Shown here one piece after another: positions 8,828 through 16,412 of a stretch of DNA of 64,000 bases. The stretch lies in NCBI RefSeq assembly GCF_000514775.1, contig NZ_AZWO01000008.1, positions 1 to 64,000 of the forward strand, in the 5' to 3' direction. The notes beneath the pieces are model-generated. The model had not been told where the DNA came from. It worked only from the letters and a program-made list of their open reading frames with translations, and ran no database searches. The position numbers and the translations under genes are program-made. The stretch comes from Salinispora pacifica CNR114. Its GTDB lineage: Bacteria > Actinomycetota > Actinomycetes > Mycobacteriales > Micromonosporaceae. Numbering within the stretch: the stretch's first letter is position 1; every line of letters begins with the position of its first letter.

Positions 8828-9220
8828 CGAGCGAGCGTACCGGGTGCGGGCCCGCGGCACGGGTAGCACCGGTCGGCATGGCCGGTCCCGACAGCGATGA
8901 GCGGGGAATTACCGCCCCGGGCAGTGCCTCCCGAGTGACCTGGCCAAGTGGGGACACGGTCACCGCCGCCGTACCGGACGACGACAGGCCAGCTGTTTCG
9001 TCACTGGATTTGCGTGAAACTGCGCGTGAAAGCGGGTATTAGCTCGCGATGCCGCAGCCGGACCGTAGCTTGTGCAGTTCTTCACAACCAGTCCCACTGA
9101 CTGGTGACGCAAGCCGGTTTACGCTGAGGCCAATCCCAGGTTTCACGTAGGCGACGCGACGCGCCGTCAAGCCTCGTGCATCCCATAGACCGGTCAGCGT
9201 CGACCACAAGGAGATGTGTC
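8828..9220 (+). promoter_or_regulatory. 393-base control region upstream of pckG
   Basis: No gene fits here. Proposed promoter: -35 CTGACT (9097-9102), 17-base spacer, -10 TACGCT (9120-9125). A perfect inverted repeat, ACCAGTC (9087-9093) and GACTGGT (9099-9105), overlaps the -35. GCGTGAAA occurs twice in tandem (9012-9019, 9024-9031), and its core CGTGAAA returns in inverse orientation at 9141-9147. These look like two kinds of operator: a repressor site on the promoter and an upstream activator-type repeat. The ribosome binding site AAGGAGA is at 9208-9214. Confidence 0.5.
8834..8839 (-). promoter_or_regulatory. -10 element TACGCT, leaderless start
   Basis: Minus-strand TACGCT followed by 6 bases and GTG 8827. 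It supports that start over the ATG at 8815. Confidence 0.4.
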
Positions 9221-11059
9221 ATGGTTGCTCCGGCCACTGTTCGGGGTATCGATCAGGCCCCGACATCCCACCCCAAACTGCTTGCCTGGGTCCGTGAGAT
9301 CGCGGAACTGACCACCCCGGACCGTGTGGTCTGGGCGGACGGGTCAGAAGAAGAGTGGCGTCGTCTCACCGACGAACTCGTCGAGGCCGGCACCCTGGTC
9401 CGACTCAACCCGGAGAAGAAGCCCAACTCGTTTTACGCGCGAACCGATCCGACGGACGTGGCGCGGGTCGAGGAGCGTACCTACATCTGTTCGGTGGACG
9501 AGGCAGACGCCGGCCCGACCAACAACTGGATGGCCCCGGCCGAGATGAAGCGGACGATGACGGAGCTGTACCGCGGTTGCATGCGCGGTCGCACCATGTA
9601 CGTCATCCCATTCTGCATGGGCCCGGTAGAGGCCGAGAAGCCGATGTTCGGCATCGAGATCACCGACAGTCCGTACGTGGTCGCCTCAATGCGGATCATG
9701 ACCCGGATGGGCGGGAAGATCCTCGCGGCGATGGGCGACGACGCGGACTTCGTGCACGCGCTGCACTCGATCGGCGCGCCGCTGGCACCGGGCCAGCAGG
9801 ACGTGTCCTGGCCGTGCAACGAGACGAAGTACATCTCGCACTTCCCGGAGACCCGGGAGATCTGGTCCTACGGCTCCGGCTACGGCGGCAACTCGCTGCT
9901 CGGCAAGAAGTGCTACTCGCTGCGGATCGCCAGTGTGATGGGGCGGGACGAGGGCTGGCTCGCCGAGCACATGTTGATCCTGAAGATCACGTCGCCGGAG
10001 GGGAGGGTCTACCACATCGCCGGGGCCTTCCCGTCGGCCTGCGGCAAGACCAACCTCGCCATGCTGGAGCCGACCATCCCGGGCTGGAAGGTCGAGACCA
10101 TCGGGGACGACATCGCCTGGATGCGGTTCGGCCCGGACGGGCGCCTCTACGCGGTCAACCCGGAGTACGGCCTCTTCGGGGTCGCCCCCGGCACCGATTG
10201 GAAGACCAACGCCAACGCGATGCGGACGTTGGACCGCGGCAACTCCATCTTCACCAACGTGGCCCTCACCGACGACGGTGATATCTGGTGGGAGGGCATG
10301 GGCGAGCCCCCGACGCACCTCATCGACTGGAAGGGCAACGACTGGACGCCGGAGAGCGAACACCTCTCCTCCCACGCCAACAGCCGGTTCTGCACCCCGA
10401 TCACCCAGTGTCCGATCCTCGCCGAGGACTACTACAACCCCAACGGCGTACCGATCGACGCGATCCTCTTCGGTGGCCGGCGTCGGGACACCGTTCCACT
10501 GGTCACTGAGGCGCGGGACTGGGTGCACGGCGTCTACCTGGGCGCCACGCTCTCCTCGGAGACCACCGCCGCGGCTTCGGGCGCGGTCGGGGTCGTGCGT
10601 CGCGACCCGATGGCGATGCTGCCCTTCATCGGCTACCACGCCGGCGACTACTTCCGGCACTGGATCGAGATGGGTAAGGGCGTCGACGGCGACGAGTCGA
10701 AGCTGCCGAGCGTCTACTACGTCAACTGGTTCCGCAAGGACGCCGAGGGTAACTTCCTCTGGCCGGGCTTCGGCGAGAACTCCCGGGTCCTGAAGTGGAT
10801 CGTCGAGCGGATCGAGGGCCGGGCCGACGCCGTGGAGACGCCGATCGGCATGGTTCCCACCGCGGACGCGCTGGACATCGAGGGCCTGGACATGACCTCG
10901 GAAGACATTCGGATCGCACTGAAGGTCGACGCGAACGAGTGGCAGGCCGAACTACCGATGGTCACCGAGTGGTTTACGAAGTTCGGGGACAAGCTGCCTG
11001 GTGTCCTCTGGGCTGAGCTGGACGCGCTGCGTGCTCGGCTCGACGTGGAGCCGCAGTAG
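9221..11059 (+). CDS. pckG: Phosphoenolpyruvate carboxykinase (GTP)
   Basis: 612-residue cytoplasmic enzyme converting oxaloacetate + GTP to PEP + CO2 + GDP, the first step of gluconeogenesis. The kinase loop [12 protein letters not shown] carries the reactive Cys274 and the P-loop Lys276, and length and motifs fit the GTP class. The ATG at 9221 follows AAGGAGA. With ppc at 31619 and glpX at 21704 the window holds several enzymes of the PEP/gluconeogenic node. Regulation is likely at the upstream repeats at 9012-9147. Confidence 0.97.
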   Translation: MVAPATVRGIDQAPTSHPKLLAWVREIAELTTPDRVVWADGSEEEWRRLTDELVEAGTLVRLNPEKKPNSFYARTDPTDVARVEERTYICSVDEADAGPTNNWMAPAEMKRTMTELYRGCMRGRTMYVIPFCMGPVEAEKPMFGIEITDSPYVVASMRIMTRMGGKILAAMGDDADFVHALHSIGAPLAPGQQDVSWPCNETKYISHFPETREIWSYGSGYGGNSLLGKKCYSLRIASVMGRDEGWLAEHMLILKITSPEGRVYHIAGAFPSACGKTNLAMLEPTIPGWKVETIGDDIAWMRFGPDGRLYAVNPEYGLFGVAPGTDWKTNANAMRTLDRGNSIFTNVALTDDGDIWWEGMGEPPTHLIDWKGNDWTPESEHLSSHANSRFCTPITQCPILAEDYYNPNGVPIDAILFGGRRRDTVPLVTEARDWVHGVYLGATLSSETTAAASGAVGVVRRDPMAMLPFIGYHAGDYFRHWIEMGKGVDGDESKLPSVYYVNWFRKDAEGNFLWPGFGENSRVLKWIVERIEGRADAVETPIGMVPTADALDIEGLDMTSEDIRIALKVDANEWQAELPMVTEWFTKFGDKLPGVLWAELDALRARLDVEPQ

Positions 11060-11152
11060 GAGCGGATTTGGCTGGGCCGGCGCCGCGGGCGATGGATGAT
11101 CCCCGCAACGGCCGCCGAGAGCGGTAGCTCGGCGGCGGAGAGGGGATACGAC

Positions 11153-12316
11153 GTGGCGACCGGGCTGGCTGACGGGGGCGACGAGTTCGATGTGGTGGTG
11201 GTGGGGGCCGGCCCGGCGGGCTCGGCCGCCGCCCTCGCCGCCCGCCGGACCGGAGCCCGGGTGCTCCTGCTGGATCGGGCCGACTTCCCCCGGGACAAGG
11301 CCTGCGGGGACGGGATCGCCGCGGATGCGCTGGATGTCCTGGCCGGGCTGGGGGTGCCCGACCCGGTGGCCGGATACGCCCCGCTGCGCGCACTTCGCCT
11401 GGTCGCCCCGGGCGGACCGGCGGTGGCGCGGGCACTGCCCCGCCCGGCGTACACGGTGCCCCGAACCGTCTTCGATGCTCGGCTGGTAGCGGCGGCCGTC
11501 GCGGCCGGCGCCCAGCTGCGTCGGCACGTGGTACGTCGGGTCGAGGTGCGGGCGGACCGGGTCGTGCTCGATGGGCAGATCGCCGGGCGGGCCGTGGTGG
11601 GTGCCGACGGTGCGGGCTCCGTCGTGCGTCGGGTACTGGGACACCCCCCGAATCCGGACCGCCATCTGGCCCTGGCGATCCGGGGCTACGCGCCCGCCCC
11701 GCCCGGCCCGCCGGAGCAGCTCATCGTCACCTCGGCCGCCCGCTGGCCGGCATACGCCTGGTCCTTCCCGATCGGCGACGGACGGGCGAACGTCGGGTAC
11801 GGGGAGGTGCTCCGCGGCGAGTCGCTGACCCGGGAACACCTCGTCGCGCGGATTCCAGCGCTGCTACCCGGGCTCGATCCGGCGGCGGTTACCGCCCTGC
11901 GAGCGCACCACCTGCCGCTCTCCACCCATCGGCCGGTGCCGGGGCGCGGCCGGGTGGTGCTGGCGGGTGACGCGCTCTCGTTGATCAATCCGTTCACCGG
12001 GGAGGGGATCTTCTACGCGTTGCTCTCCGGAGCGCTCGCCGGCGCCGTGGTGAGTCGTACGCCGGGGCAGGCCGCTCGGCGCTACACCGCGGCGCTTCGT
12101 CGTCGACTCGGTGGCCATCTGCGGCACAGCTCGGTTGCGGCCTGGCTCGCCCGGCGGGAATCGGTGGTGGACGCGGCGGTGTGGGCGGCCGACCGGGATG
12201 ACCGGGTGTATCGGGCGGTGGTGGAGTTGGGGCTCGGCGACGGCCGGTTGGATCTCCGGACGCTGGCAATGATCGGGCGTGGTCTGGCCGTCGGGGATCG
12301 GCATCCCCAGCCGTGA
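11153..12316 (+). CDS. Geranylgeranyl reductase family FAD-dependent oxidoreductase
   Basis: 387 residues. The N-terminus has the FAD Rossmann motif VVVGAGPAGSAAALAARR, then ACGDGIAADALDVL, and GDALSLINPFTGEGIFYAL at about 285-305, the pattern of geranylgeranyl reductase/menaquinone-type reductases that saturate isoprenoid chains. Start GTG 11153 is preceded by GAGAGGGG. It ends 31 bases before the Z-prenyl synthase gene, so a shared isoprenoid role (lipid or quinone side chain) is plausible. The exact substrate cannot be told from sequence. Confidence 0.85.
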   Translation: MATGLADGGDEFDVVVVGAGPAGSAAALAARRTGARVLLLDRADFPRDKACGDGIAADALDVLAGLGVPDPVAGYAPLRALRLVAPGGPAVARALPRPAYTVPRTVFDARLVAAAVAAGAQLRRHVVRRVEVRADRVVLDGQIAGRAVVGADGAGSVVRRVLGHPPNPDRHLALAIRGYAPAPPGPPEQLIVTSAARWPAYAWSFPIGDGRANVGYGEVLRGESLTREHLVARIPALLPGLDPAAVTALRAHHLPLSTHRPVPGRGRVVLAGDALSLINPFTGEGIFYALLSGALAGAVVSRTPGQAARRYTAALRRRLGGHLRHSSVAAWLARRESVVDAAVWAADRDDRVYRAVVELGLGDGRLDLRTLAMIGRGLAVGDRHPQP

Positions 12317-12333
12317 GGCGTCATTCCGGTCGC

Positions 12334-12339
12334 TACCCT
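12334..12339 (+). promoter_or_regulatory. -10 element TACCCT before prenyl synthase
   Basis: TACCCT ends 8 bases before ATG 12348. The intervening GGCAGGTG could also be a ribosome binding site lying very close to the start, so leaderless initiation is likely but not certain. Confidence 0.35.
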
Positions 12340-12347
12340 GGCAGGTG

Positions 12348-13118
12348 ATGACTCTGCGGGACGTTGTCTACTCGGTGTACGAACGCCGGCTCACGGCCAA
12401 GCTGGCGGGCAAGCCGGTGCCTCAGCACGTCGGTGTGATGTGTGACGGTAACCGCAGGTGGGCGCGGGAGATGGGGTTCGTTGACCCCAACGACGGCCAC
12501 CGGGTCGGTGCCGAGCGGATCAAGGAGCTGCTGCGGTGGTGTGACGCGGCCGGCGTCGGGCATGTGACGCTCTGGCTGCTCTCCACCGACAACCTGACCC
12601 GCCCGGCCGCTCAGCTCGATCCGTTGTTGCAGATCATCGAGGACCTGACGAGCGAGCTGGCCGAGGAGGGCAACCCCTGGCGGCTGCGGCTGGTCGGGGC
12701 GCTCGACGTGTTGCCGGCGCAGCACGCGGCGGCGCTCAAGGCAGCGGCGGAGCGGACCCGGGACCGGGTGGGCGGCGCACAGGTCAACATCGCCGTGGGC
12801 TACGGCGGCCGGCGCGAGATCGCCGACGCGGTGCGGTCGTTCCTGCACGAGCACGCGAAGGCCGGCACCGGCATCGAGCAGCTGGCCGAGACGTTCGATG
12901 TCGAGCACATCACCGAGCACCTCTACACCCGGGGCGTGCCGGACCCCGATCTGATCATCCGGACCAGCGGCGAGCAGCGGATGTCCGGCTTCATGCTCTG
13001 GCAGTCCGTCCACTCGGAGTTCTATTTCTGCGAGTTGAACTGGCCGGATTTTCGCCGGGTCGACTTCCTCCGCGCGCTGCGCTCCTACGCCACCCGCCAG
13101 CGTCGCTTCGGTATCTGA
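12348..13118 (+). CDS. Z-isoprenyl diphosphate synthase (Rv1086-like cis-prenyltransferase)
   Basis: 256 residues. The diphosphate-binding motif CDGNRRWAREMG at about 28-39 replaces the usual MDGNGRWA, followed by GYGGRREIADAV, PDPDLIIRTSGEQRMSGFMLWQS and SEFYF near the C-terminus, all cis-prenyltransferase motifs. The CDGNRRWA variant and LWQ near the RTSGE motif match mycobacterial Rv1086, a short-chain synthase giving Z,E-farnesyl diphosphate, rather than the long-chain UppS. Chain length is inferred from that similarity. The neighbouring prenyl reductase and the later ispH place it in isoprenoid supply. Confidence 0.9.
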   Translation: MTLRDVVYSVYERRLTAKLAGKPVPQHVGVMCDGNRRWAREMGFVDPNDGHRVGAERIKELLRWCDAAGVGHVTLWLLSTDNLTRPAAQLDPLLQIIEDLTSELAEEGNPWRLRLVGALDVLPAQHAAALKAAAERTRDRVGGAQVNIAVGYGGRREIADAVRSFLHEHAKAGTGIEQLAETFDVEHITEHLYTRGVPDPDLIIRTSGEQRMSGFMLWQSVHSEFYFCELNWPDFRRVDFLRALRSYATRQRRFGI

Positions 13119-13234
13119 TCGCCCGGGGACCGCCGTCGCTGGCTGGCCCGGGATCACCGCGCACCTGGTCGGCGGCCCCGAACCGGCCCGAGGCTGGGGT
13201 GTGCCACGGCCGCTGGTGCGCCGCAGCCCGGGAG

Positions 13235-14059
13235 TCAGGCCAGCCGGCGCGCGGCGGCCGTGAGGAAGTCGCCGAGGTCTGCGGGTGAGTCGATGGTCAG
13301 GTCTGCCTCGGCGGCAACCTCCGCACCGGTCTCCGGGTTGGCGACGGCGACGCAGACGCCGAAGAAGCGCGGGTCGGCGGCGGCCCGGGCGCGTAGCGCC
13401 GCGAAGGCCTTGATGTCCGATACGTCGTCGCCGAAGTACCAGGCGGCCTCCGCGTCCCGCACCGCCTCGTCGATGACCATGCCCTTGTCCCGGTCGACCG
13501 GCGGCTTCAGCTCGAGGACCATCCGTCCGGCCTGGACCCGGAGGCCGAGCTGCTCGGCCTGGGCGTAGCCCCACCGGGTAACCGCCGGTCCGAGCTGCGG
13601 GGCGGTCCGCCAGTGCAGTGCCACCGAGAGCCGTTTGTACTCCACCAGGGTGCCCGCGGGCAGCTCGGCGCGGGCCTGGCCGGCGAGCTCCGCCATGGTC
13701 GGCACCCAGGGCAGCGCCGCCGGTTCGGTGACGGTTTCGCCGCCGGAGTGGCTGTGCTCCAGCCCGTAGAGACCGTAGAGGTCAACACCGGCGAGATCAC
13801 CGAGTCGCTCGCGGAGGAAGTCGACCGGGCGGGCGGAGACGATCGCGATCCGACGGACGAGGGGAGCGAGCGCCTCGATCGCGGTGCGCACCCTCGGTGC
13901 GGGGTGCACCGCCGTCGGGTCGTCCCGGACCGGTGCGAGGGTGCCATCGAAGTCGAAGAAGAGGACGGTTCCGGCAGCCCGGGCAGCGGTTCTCTGCCAG
14001 GCGAGGTCGGCGGTGAACGGGGTTTTCGGCGGCTGCTTGCCCAGATTCAACGGCGGCAC
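13235..14059 (-). CDS. otsB: Trehalose-phosphatase
   Basis: 274-residue HAD-superfamily hydrolase that dephosphorylates trehalose 6-phosphate. FFDFDGTLAPV near residue 33 holds the nucleophile Asp and acid Asp, VSARPVDFLRERL the next motif, and KGMVIDEA and YFGDDVSDIKAF the Lys and Mg-binding Asp pair near the C-terminus. GTG 14059 is chosen because TACGCT ends 7 bases upstream and similarity begins just after; the longer frame to 14263 would run into the next gene. No otsA lies nearby. Confidence 0.9.
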   Translation of the reverse strand: MPPLNLGKQPPKTPFTADLAWQRTAARAAGTVLFFDFDGTLAPVRDDPTAVHPAPRVRTAIEALAPLVRRIAIVSARPVDFLRERLGDLAGVDLYGLYGLEHSHSGGETVTEPAALPWVPTMAELAGQARAELPAGTLVEYKRLSVALHWRTAPQLGPAVTRWGYAQAEQLGLRVQAGRMVLELKPPVDRDKGMVIDEAVRDAEAAWYFGDDVSDIKAFAALRARAAADPRFFGVCVAVANPETGAEVAAEADLTIDSPADLGDFLTAAARRLA

Positions 14060-14066
14060 GCGCGAC

Positions 14067-14072
14067 AGCGTA
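14067..14072 (-). promoter_or_regulatory. -10 element TACGCT before otsB, leaderless
   Basis: Minus-strand TACGCT followed by 7 bases (GTCGCGC) and GTG 14059, with no Shine-Dalgarno. Confidence 0.5.
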
Positions 14073-14159
14073 CCCCGCTCGCAGCGGCTCAATCGTGGCC
14101 GTGAGGTACCCGGCCACCGGGCCTGGCGGCGGGTGGATGCCGGGTCTTGGTGGTGGCGT

Positions 14160-14513
14160 TCAGCGTTCGGCGGCTTCCCGTCCCCGACGCCCGATTGGGA
14201 CGACGGTGGCTTCCCGACTGTGCCTGAGCAGGTAGCCCTCGACGAAGCCGGAGTTTCGGTCACCGGTGCCGGATTCGATCTCGTTGAGCCGGGCCACCAG
14301 GAACTCGGTGAGCGCGCTGATTCGGTCGTTGAGTCGTTCGTTCAGTTCGGCGAGCACGGCCAGGACGACGGCGGTGCCGGTGGCGGTGAGCGTGACGAGG
14401 TTGACGAGCAGGGGAAGCTGCTCGCCGTTGACCGCCAGGGTCACCGCGTTCCCGGTCACGCACAGCGTCAGGGACGCGGTGCCGACCACGACTGCCAACC
14501 ATTTCAGGGTCAT
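14160..14513 (-). CDS. Small two-helix membrane protein with coiled coil, unknown
   Basis: 117 residues, unrecognised. Two membrane helices (about 4-27 and 33-56) are followed by an amphipathic, probably coiled-coil segment (LAELNERLNDRISALTEFL, about 57-80) and a basic tail. The ATG at 14513 has a strong ribosome binding site (AAGGAGGGG, centred about 10 bases upstream), which supports a real gene. It lies between otsB and the XRE regulator on the same strand. The layout resembles small membrane sensors or oligomeric anchors, but no function can be assigned. Confidence 0.65.
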   Translation of the reverse strand: MTLKWLAVVVGTASLTLCVTGNAVTLAVNGEQLPLLVNLVTLTATGTAVVLAVLAELNERLNDRISALTEFLVARLNEIESGTGDRNSGFVEGYLLRHSREATVVPIGRRGREAAER

Positions 14514-14672
14514 GGACAGACCCCTCCTTCTGTCCCGCAGGGCTGGGTTCGGCCTTCCCGTCCCCCCGCCGACGACGAGCCCAAGCAGTACGAGTAGGGA
14601 CGCTAGCGTGCCGATCCGGGCCCGGGAGTGAAACGAATGAGTCTGACCTGCTGTTCTTTCGCCATCTGAGGA

Positions 14673-15116
14673 TCATCCAACCTTTTTGCCCTGGTTTGGT
14701 GCTGCCACCGGGAGAGTGGGGCGATACGCGAGGTATCGGATAGTTTCTCGAATGTGGAACTTCTCCGCATCCGACACCTCGGGGTTGACCAGTCGGCGCA
14801 GGAGTGCCTCGACGTCGGGATCCATCGGGGGCGGGATCGTCTCGGGTCGGTGGGGGGTGCTCCGTCGGTCCCAGCCCAGCGTGGTGAAGGCGGTTGCCGG
14901 GTCGAGCCCGAGTCCTTCACAGAACGCCACGACGCGTTCCGCCTCGGGGTCGCTGGCCCAGTCGCCCCGGACCCATCGGTTCACCGTCTGTCGGGAGACG
15001 CCGGTGCGCCGGGAGACCTCAGTGCCGCTCCAGGCGCGGGTAGCTCGGGCCTCTTCGAGTGCGCGCCGGACGAAGGTGGCGAAGGCGATCTTTCGTGCGT
15101 TGGCCGTCTCGGTCAC
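14673..15116 (-). CDS. XRE-type helix-turn-helix regulator
   Basis: 147 residues. The N-terminal helix-turn-helix (about 28-53) reads WSGTEVSRRTGVSRQTVNRWV, a Cro/C1-type fold. The remainder (about 60-147) is of unknown fold, with VEALLRRLVNPEVSDAEKFHIRETIRYLAY possibly a dimer helix pair. GTG 15116 follows TACGGT by 6 bases and has no ribosome binding site. A perfect 7-1-7 palindrome at 15111-15125 covers the end of the -10, the transcription start and the start codon, so autorepression is likely. Divergent from two small orphan genes at 15383 and 15759. Confidence 0.82.
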   Translation of the reverse strand: MTETANARKIAFATFVRRALEEARATRAWSGTEVSRRTGVSRQTVNRWVRGDWASDPEAERVVAFCEGLGLDPATAFTTLGWDRRSTPHRPETIPPPMDPDVEALLRRLVNPEVSDAEKFHIRETIRYLAYRPTLPVAAPNQGKKVG

Positions 15117-15128
15117 CTGGTGACCGTA
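15111..15128 (-). promoter_or_regulatory. Leaderless promoter with operator on the start codon
   Basis: Minus-strand TACGGT (15123-15128), 6 bases, GTG at 15116. GGTCACC (15111-15117) and GGTGACC (15119-15125) form a perfect palindrome around T15118, covering the -10 end, +1 and start codon. A repressor bound here would block initiation; the XRE product itself is the obvious candidate. Confidence 0.55.
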
Positions 15129-15167
15129 CGGCTACGGAGCCCTCGAACGGTCTCCTGGCACGCGGTT

Positions 15168-15323
15168 GTCACGTGAATGTGACGATCTGCTCGGCTTTTC
15201 GCTGTCCAGATCAGCGCTCCTGATACCGGTCCTCACCTGGGTTAATAGGTGCTTGCGCGGCTGGGGGGAATCAGGCGAAAAGCTGATACTGTCACGTTCG
15301 CGGGACACTCTACCGTGTGTCCC
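15168..15323. promoter_or_regulatory. Cluster of short inverted repeats, divergent region
   Basis: Between the XRE gene and the gene at 15383: GTCAC-N6-GTGAC (15168-15183), containing the 8-base palindrome TCACGTGA (15169-15176); CACCT-N8-AGGTG (15234-15251); another GTCAC at about 15291; and GGGACAC (15302-15308) with GTGTCCC (15317-15323). The GTCAC/GTGAC half-site recurs in the palindrome at the XRE start codon, so one regulator may bind both ends. No clean -35/-10 pair could be fixed. Confidence 0.4.
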
Positions 15324-15382
15324 TGCAGGAGATGACGACTGCTTGCTCCCATGCGTGATATCTCCGGCACGAGGGGGACTTG

Positions 15383-15727
15383 GTGACCGAACTCGCCACC
15401 CGAGCGCAGGCCTTCGGCCTGATCGCCGCCGGGGTAGCCACCGGTTTGAGCGCGCCCTGGTGCCTCTACCTGGCCCGGGGTTCCCGCTACCTCTCCCTCA
15501 GCGTCGGGGACCGGGCGGAGTGGCACGCCTGGCGTACCCACCTCGGTTGTCCGGAGCTCCGCGTCCGCGTCTACGACACGGGCGGTGAGCTTCGCCGCTC
15601 GTCGGTGGCCGAGGTTGTCCTGGACGGGTGCCGGATCCGCGTCGAGTTGGTCGAACAGGTCGGCACCGCCGACCTCGACCAGCTACTCGTCGTGGATCCC
15701 ACCCCGGTTGAGCCGGAGGAACGATGA
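15383..15727 (+). CDS. Hypothetical protein, 114 aa
   Basis: Not recognised. An N-terminal hydrophobic stretch (about 8-27, FGLIAAGVATGLSAPWCLYL) is followed by a soluble region with mixed beta/alpha character ending in Glu/Pro-rich residues. GTG 15383 is preferred because GAGGGGG (15371-15377) lies 5 bases upstream; TTG 15380 is the alternative. It is followed after 31 bases by another small gene on the same strand and is divergent from the XRE regulator, suggesting co-control. Confidence 0.6.
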   Translation: MTELATRAQAFGLIAAGVATGLSAPWCLYLARGSRYLSLSVGDRAEWHAWRTHLGCPELRVRVYDTGGELRRSSVAEVVLDGCRIRVELVEQVGTADLDQLLVVDPTPVEPEER

Positions 15728-15758
15728 GTTCACACAGCCCACAGTCCGGAGTGGCCGG

Positions 15759-16130
15759 ATGAGCCCACTCCTCGCCCTGCTCCTCGTCTGCGTCCTGACC
15801 GCCGCCAGCTATGCCGCCGGTCGTTTGCATGGTCAGCTCAGCTACCGGATCGGTTACCGGTTCGGCTACCGGCAGGGCTACTTCGACGGTGACCGCGGCG
15901 CCTGGAACCGGCGTCGGCGCGACGCCCAGGCGGCGATCGCATCCGCGCTCGCCGGCCCGCGGCCGGTGGAGGCGGCTCGCACCCGCATCGCGCCCCCGAT
16001 GGCCCGGTCCGGCACCACCTACACCGGCACGGCGGCGGCTCCGGCCGGTGGCCGACAAGGGACCGGTGCGGCGACGGCTCCGGTCGATGGCCGACATTCG
16101 ACCGGGACGCTGGTTCGGCGAAGTGGGTGA
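15759..16130 (+). CDS. Small membrane-anchored protein with Tyr-Arg-Gly repeats
   Basis: 123 residues, unrecognised. An N-terminal membrane helix or signal anchor (about 3-20, LLALLLVCVLTAASYAAG) leads into a four-fold short repeat of the form (S/G)YRxGYxxGY at about 28-43. A basic region and a low-complexity Ala/Gly/Thr tail with two near-copies of the pattern TAxAPxxGR follow. The repeat puts aromatic residues every four positions, as on one helix face. Start ATG 15759; the longer open frame back to 15585 overlaps the previous gene. Probably one transcript with the 114-aa gene. Confidence 0.6.
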   Translation: MSPLLALLLVCVLTAASYAAGRLHGQLSYRIGYRFGYRQGYFDGDRGAWNRRRRDAQAAIASALAGPRPVEAARTRIAPPMARSGTTYTGTAAAPAGGRQGTGAATAPVDGRHSTGTLVRRSG

Positions 16131-16412
16131 GCGGTCGGCGGGTGAAGCTCTCGACTACCCTGGGTGGCGAAAGGCGGGGTTCGAGAGTGGTGCAGGTCAC
16201 AATTGGGGCTGATGGTTTCCCATCCGCTCTACTGTGCGCAATCGTGTCCCCGAGCGCTCGCACAACCGGCGGATCGTCGGTGATCGTTCGCCCGCGTCCC
16301 CGTTGGCGGGGTTGCCAGGGGACCCGCGCGGTCGGAGCGCTCGCGGTGTGACCCCACCCCATCCGGGTGTGGTCAGCGCCGTTTCCGTGCCCCGAAAGGA
16401 AGGGACCACCTC
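16131..16412 (+). promoter_or_regulatory. Leader region of lytic transglycosylase gene
   Basis: 282 bases without a gene. A hairpin can form from 16349-16359 and 16365-16375 (TGACCCCACCC / GGGTGTGGTCA, 10 of 11 pairs, 5-base loop), about 38 bases before the start codon. It could be an attenuator or mRNA-stability element. The ribosome binding site GAAAGGAAGGGA is just before GTG 16413. No riboswitch signature was recognised. Confidence 0.35.

Noticed and set aside
16131..16412. Possible c-di-AMP (ydaO) riboswitch before the lytic transglycosylase
   Set aside because: The region lacks the ordered GGGGACCC...GGGTGAA core of this class; only isolated fragments resemble it.
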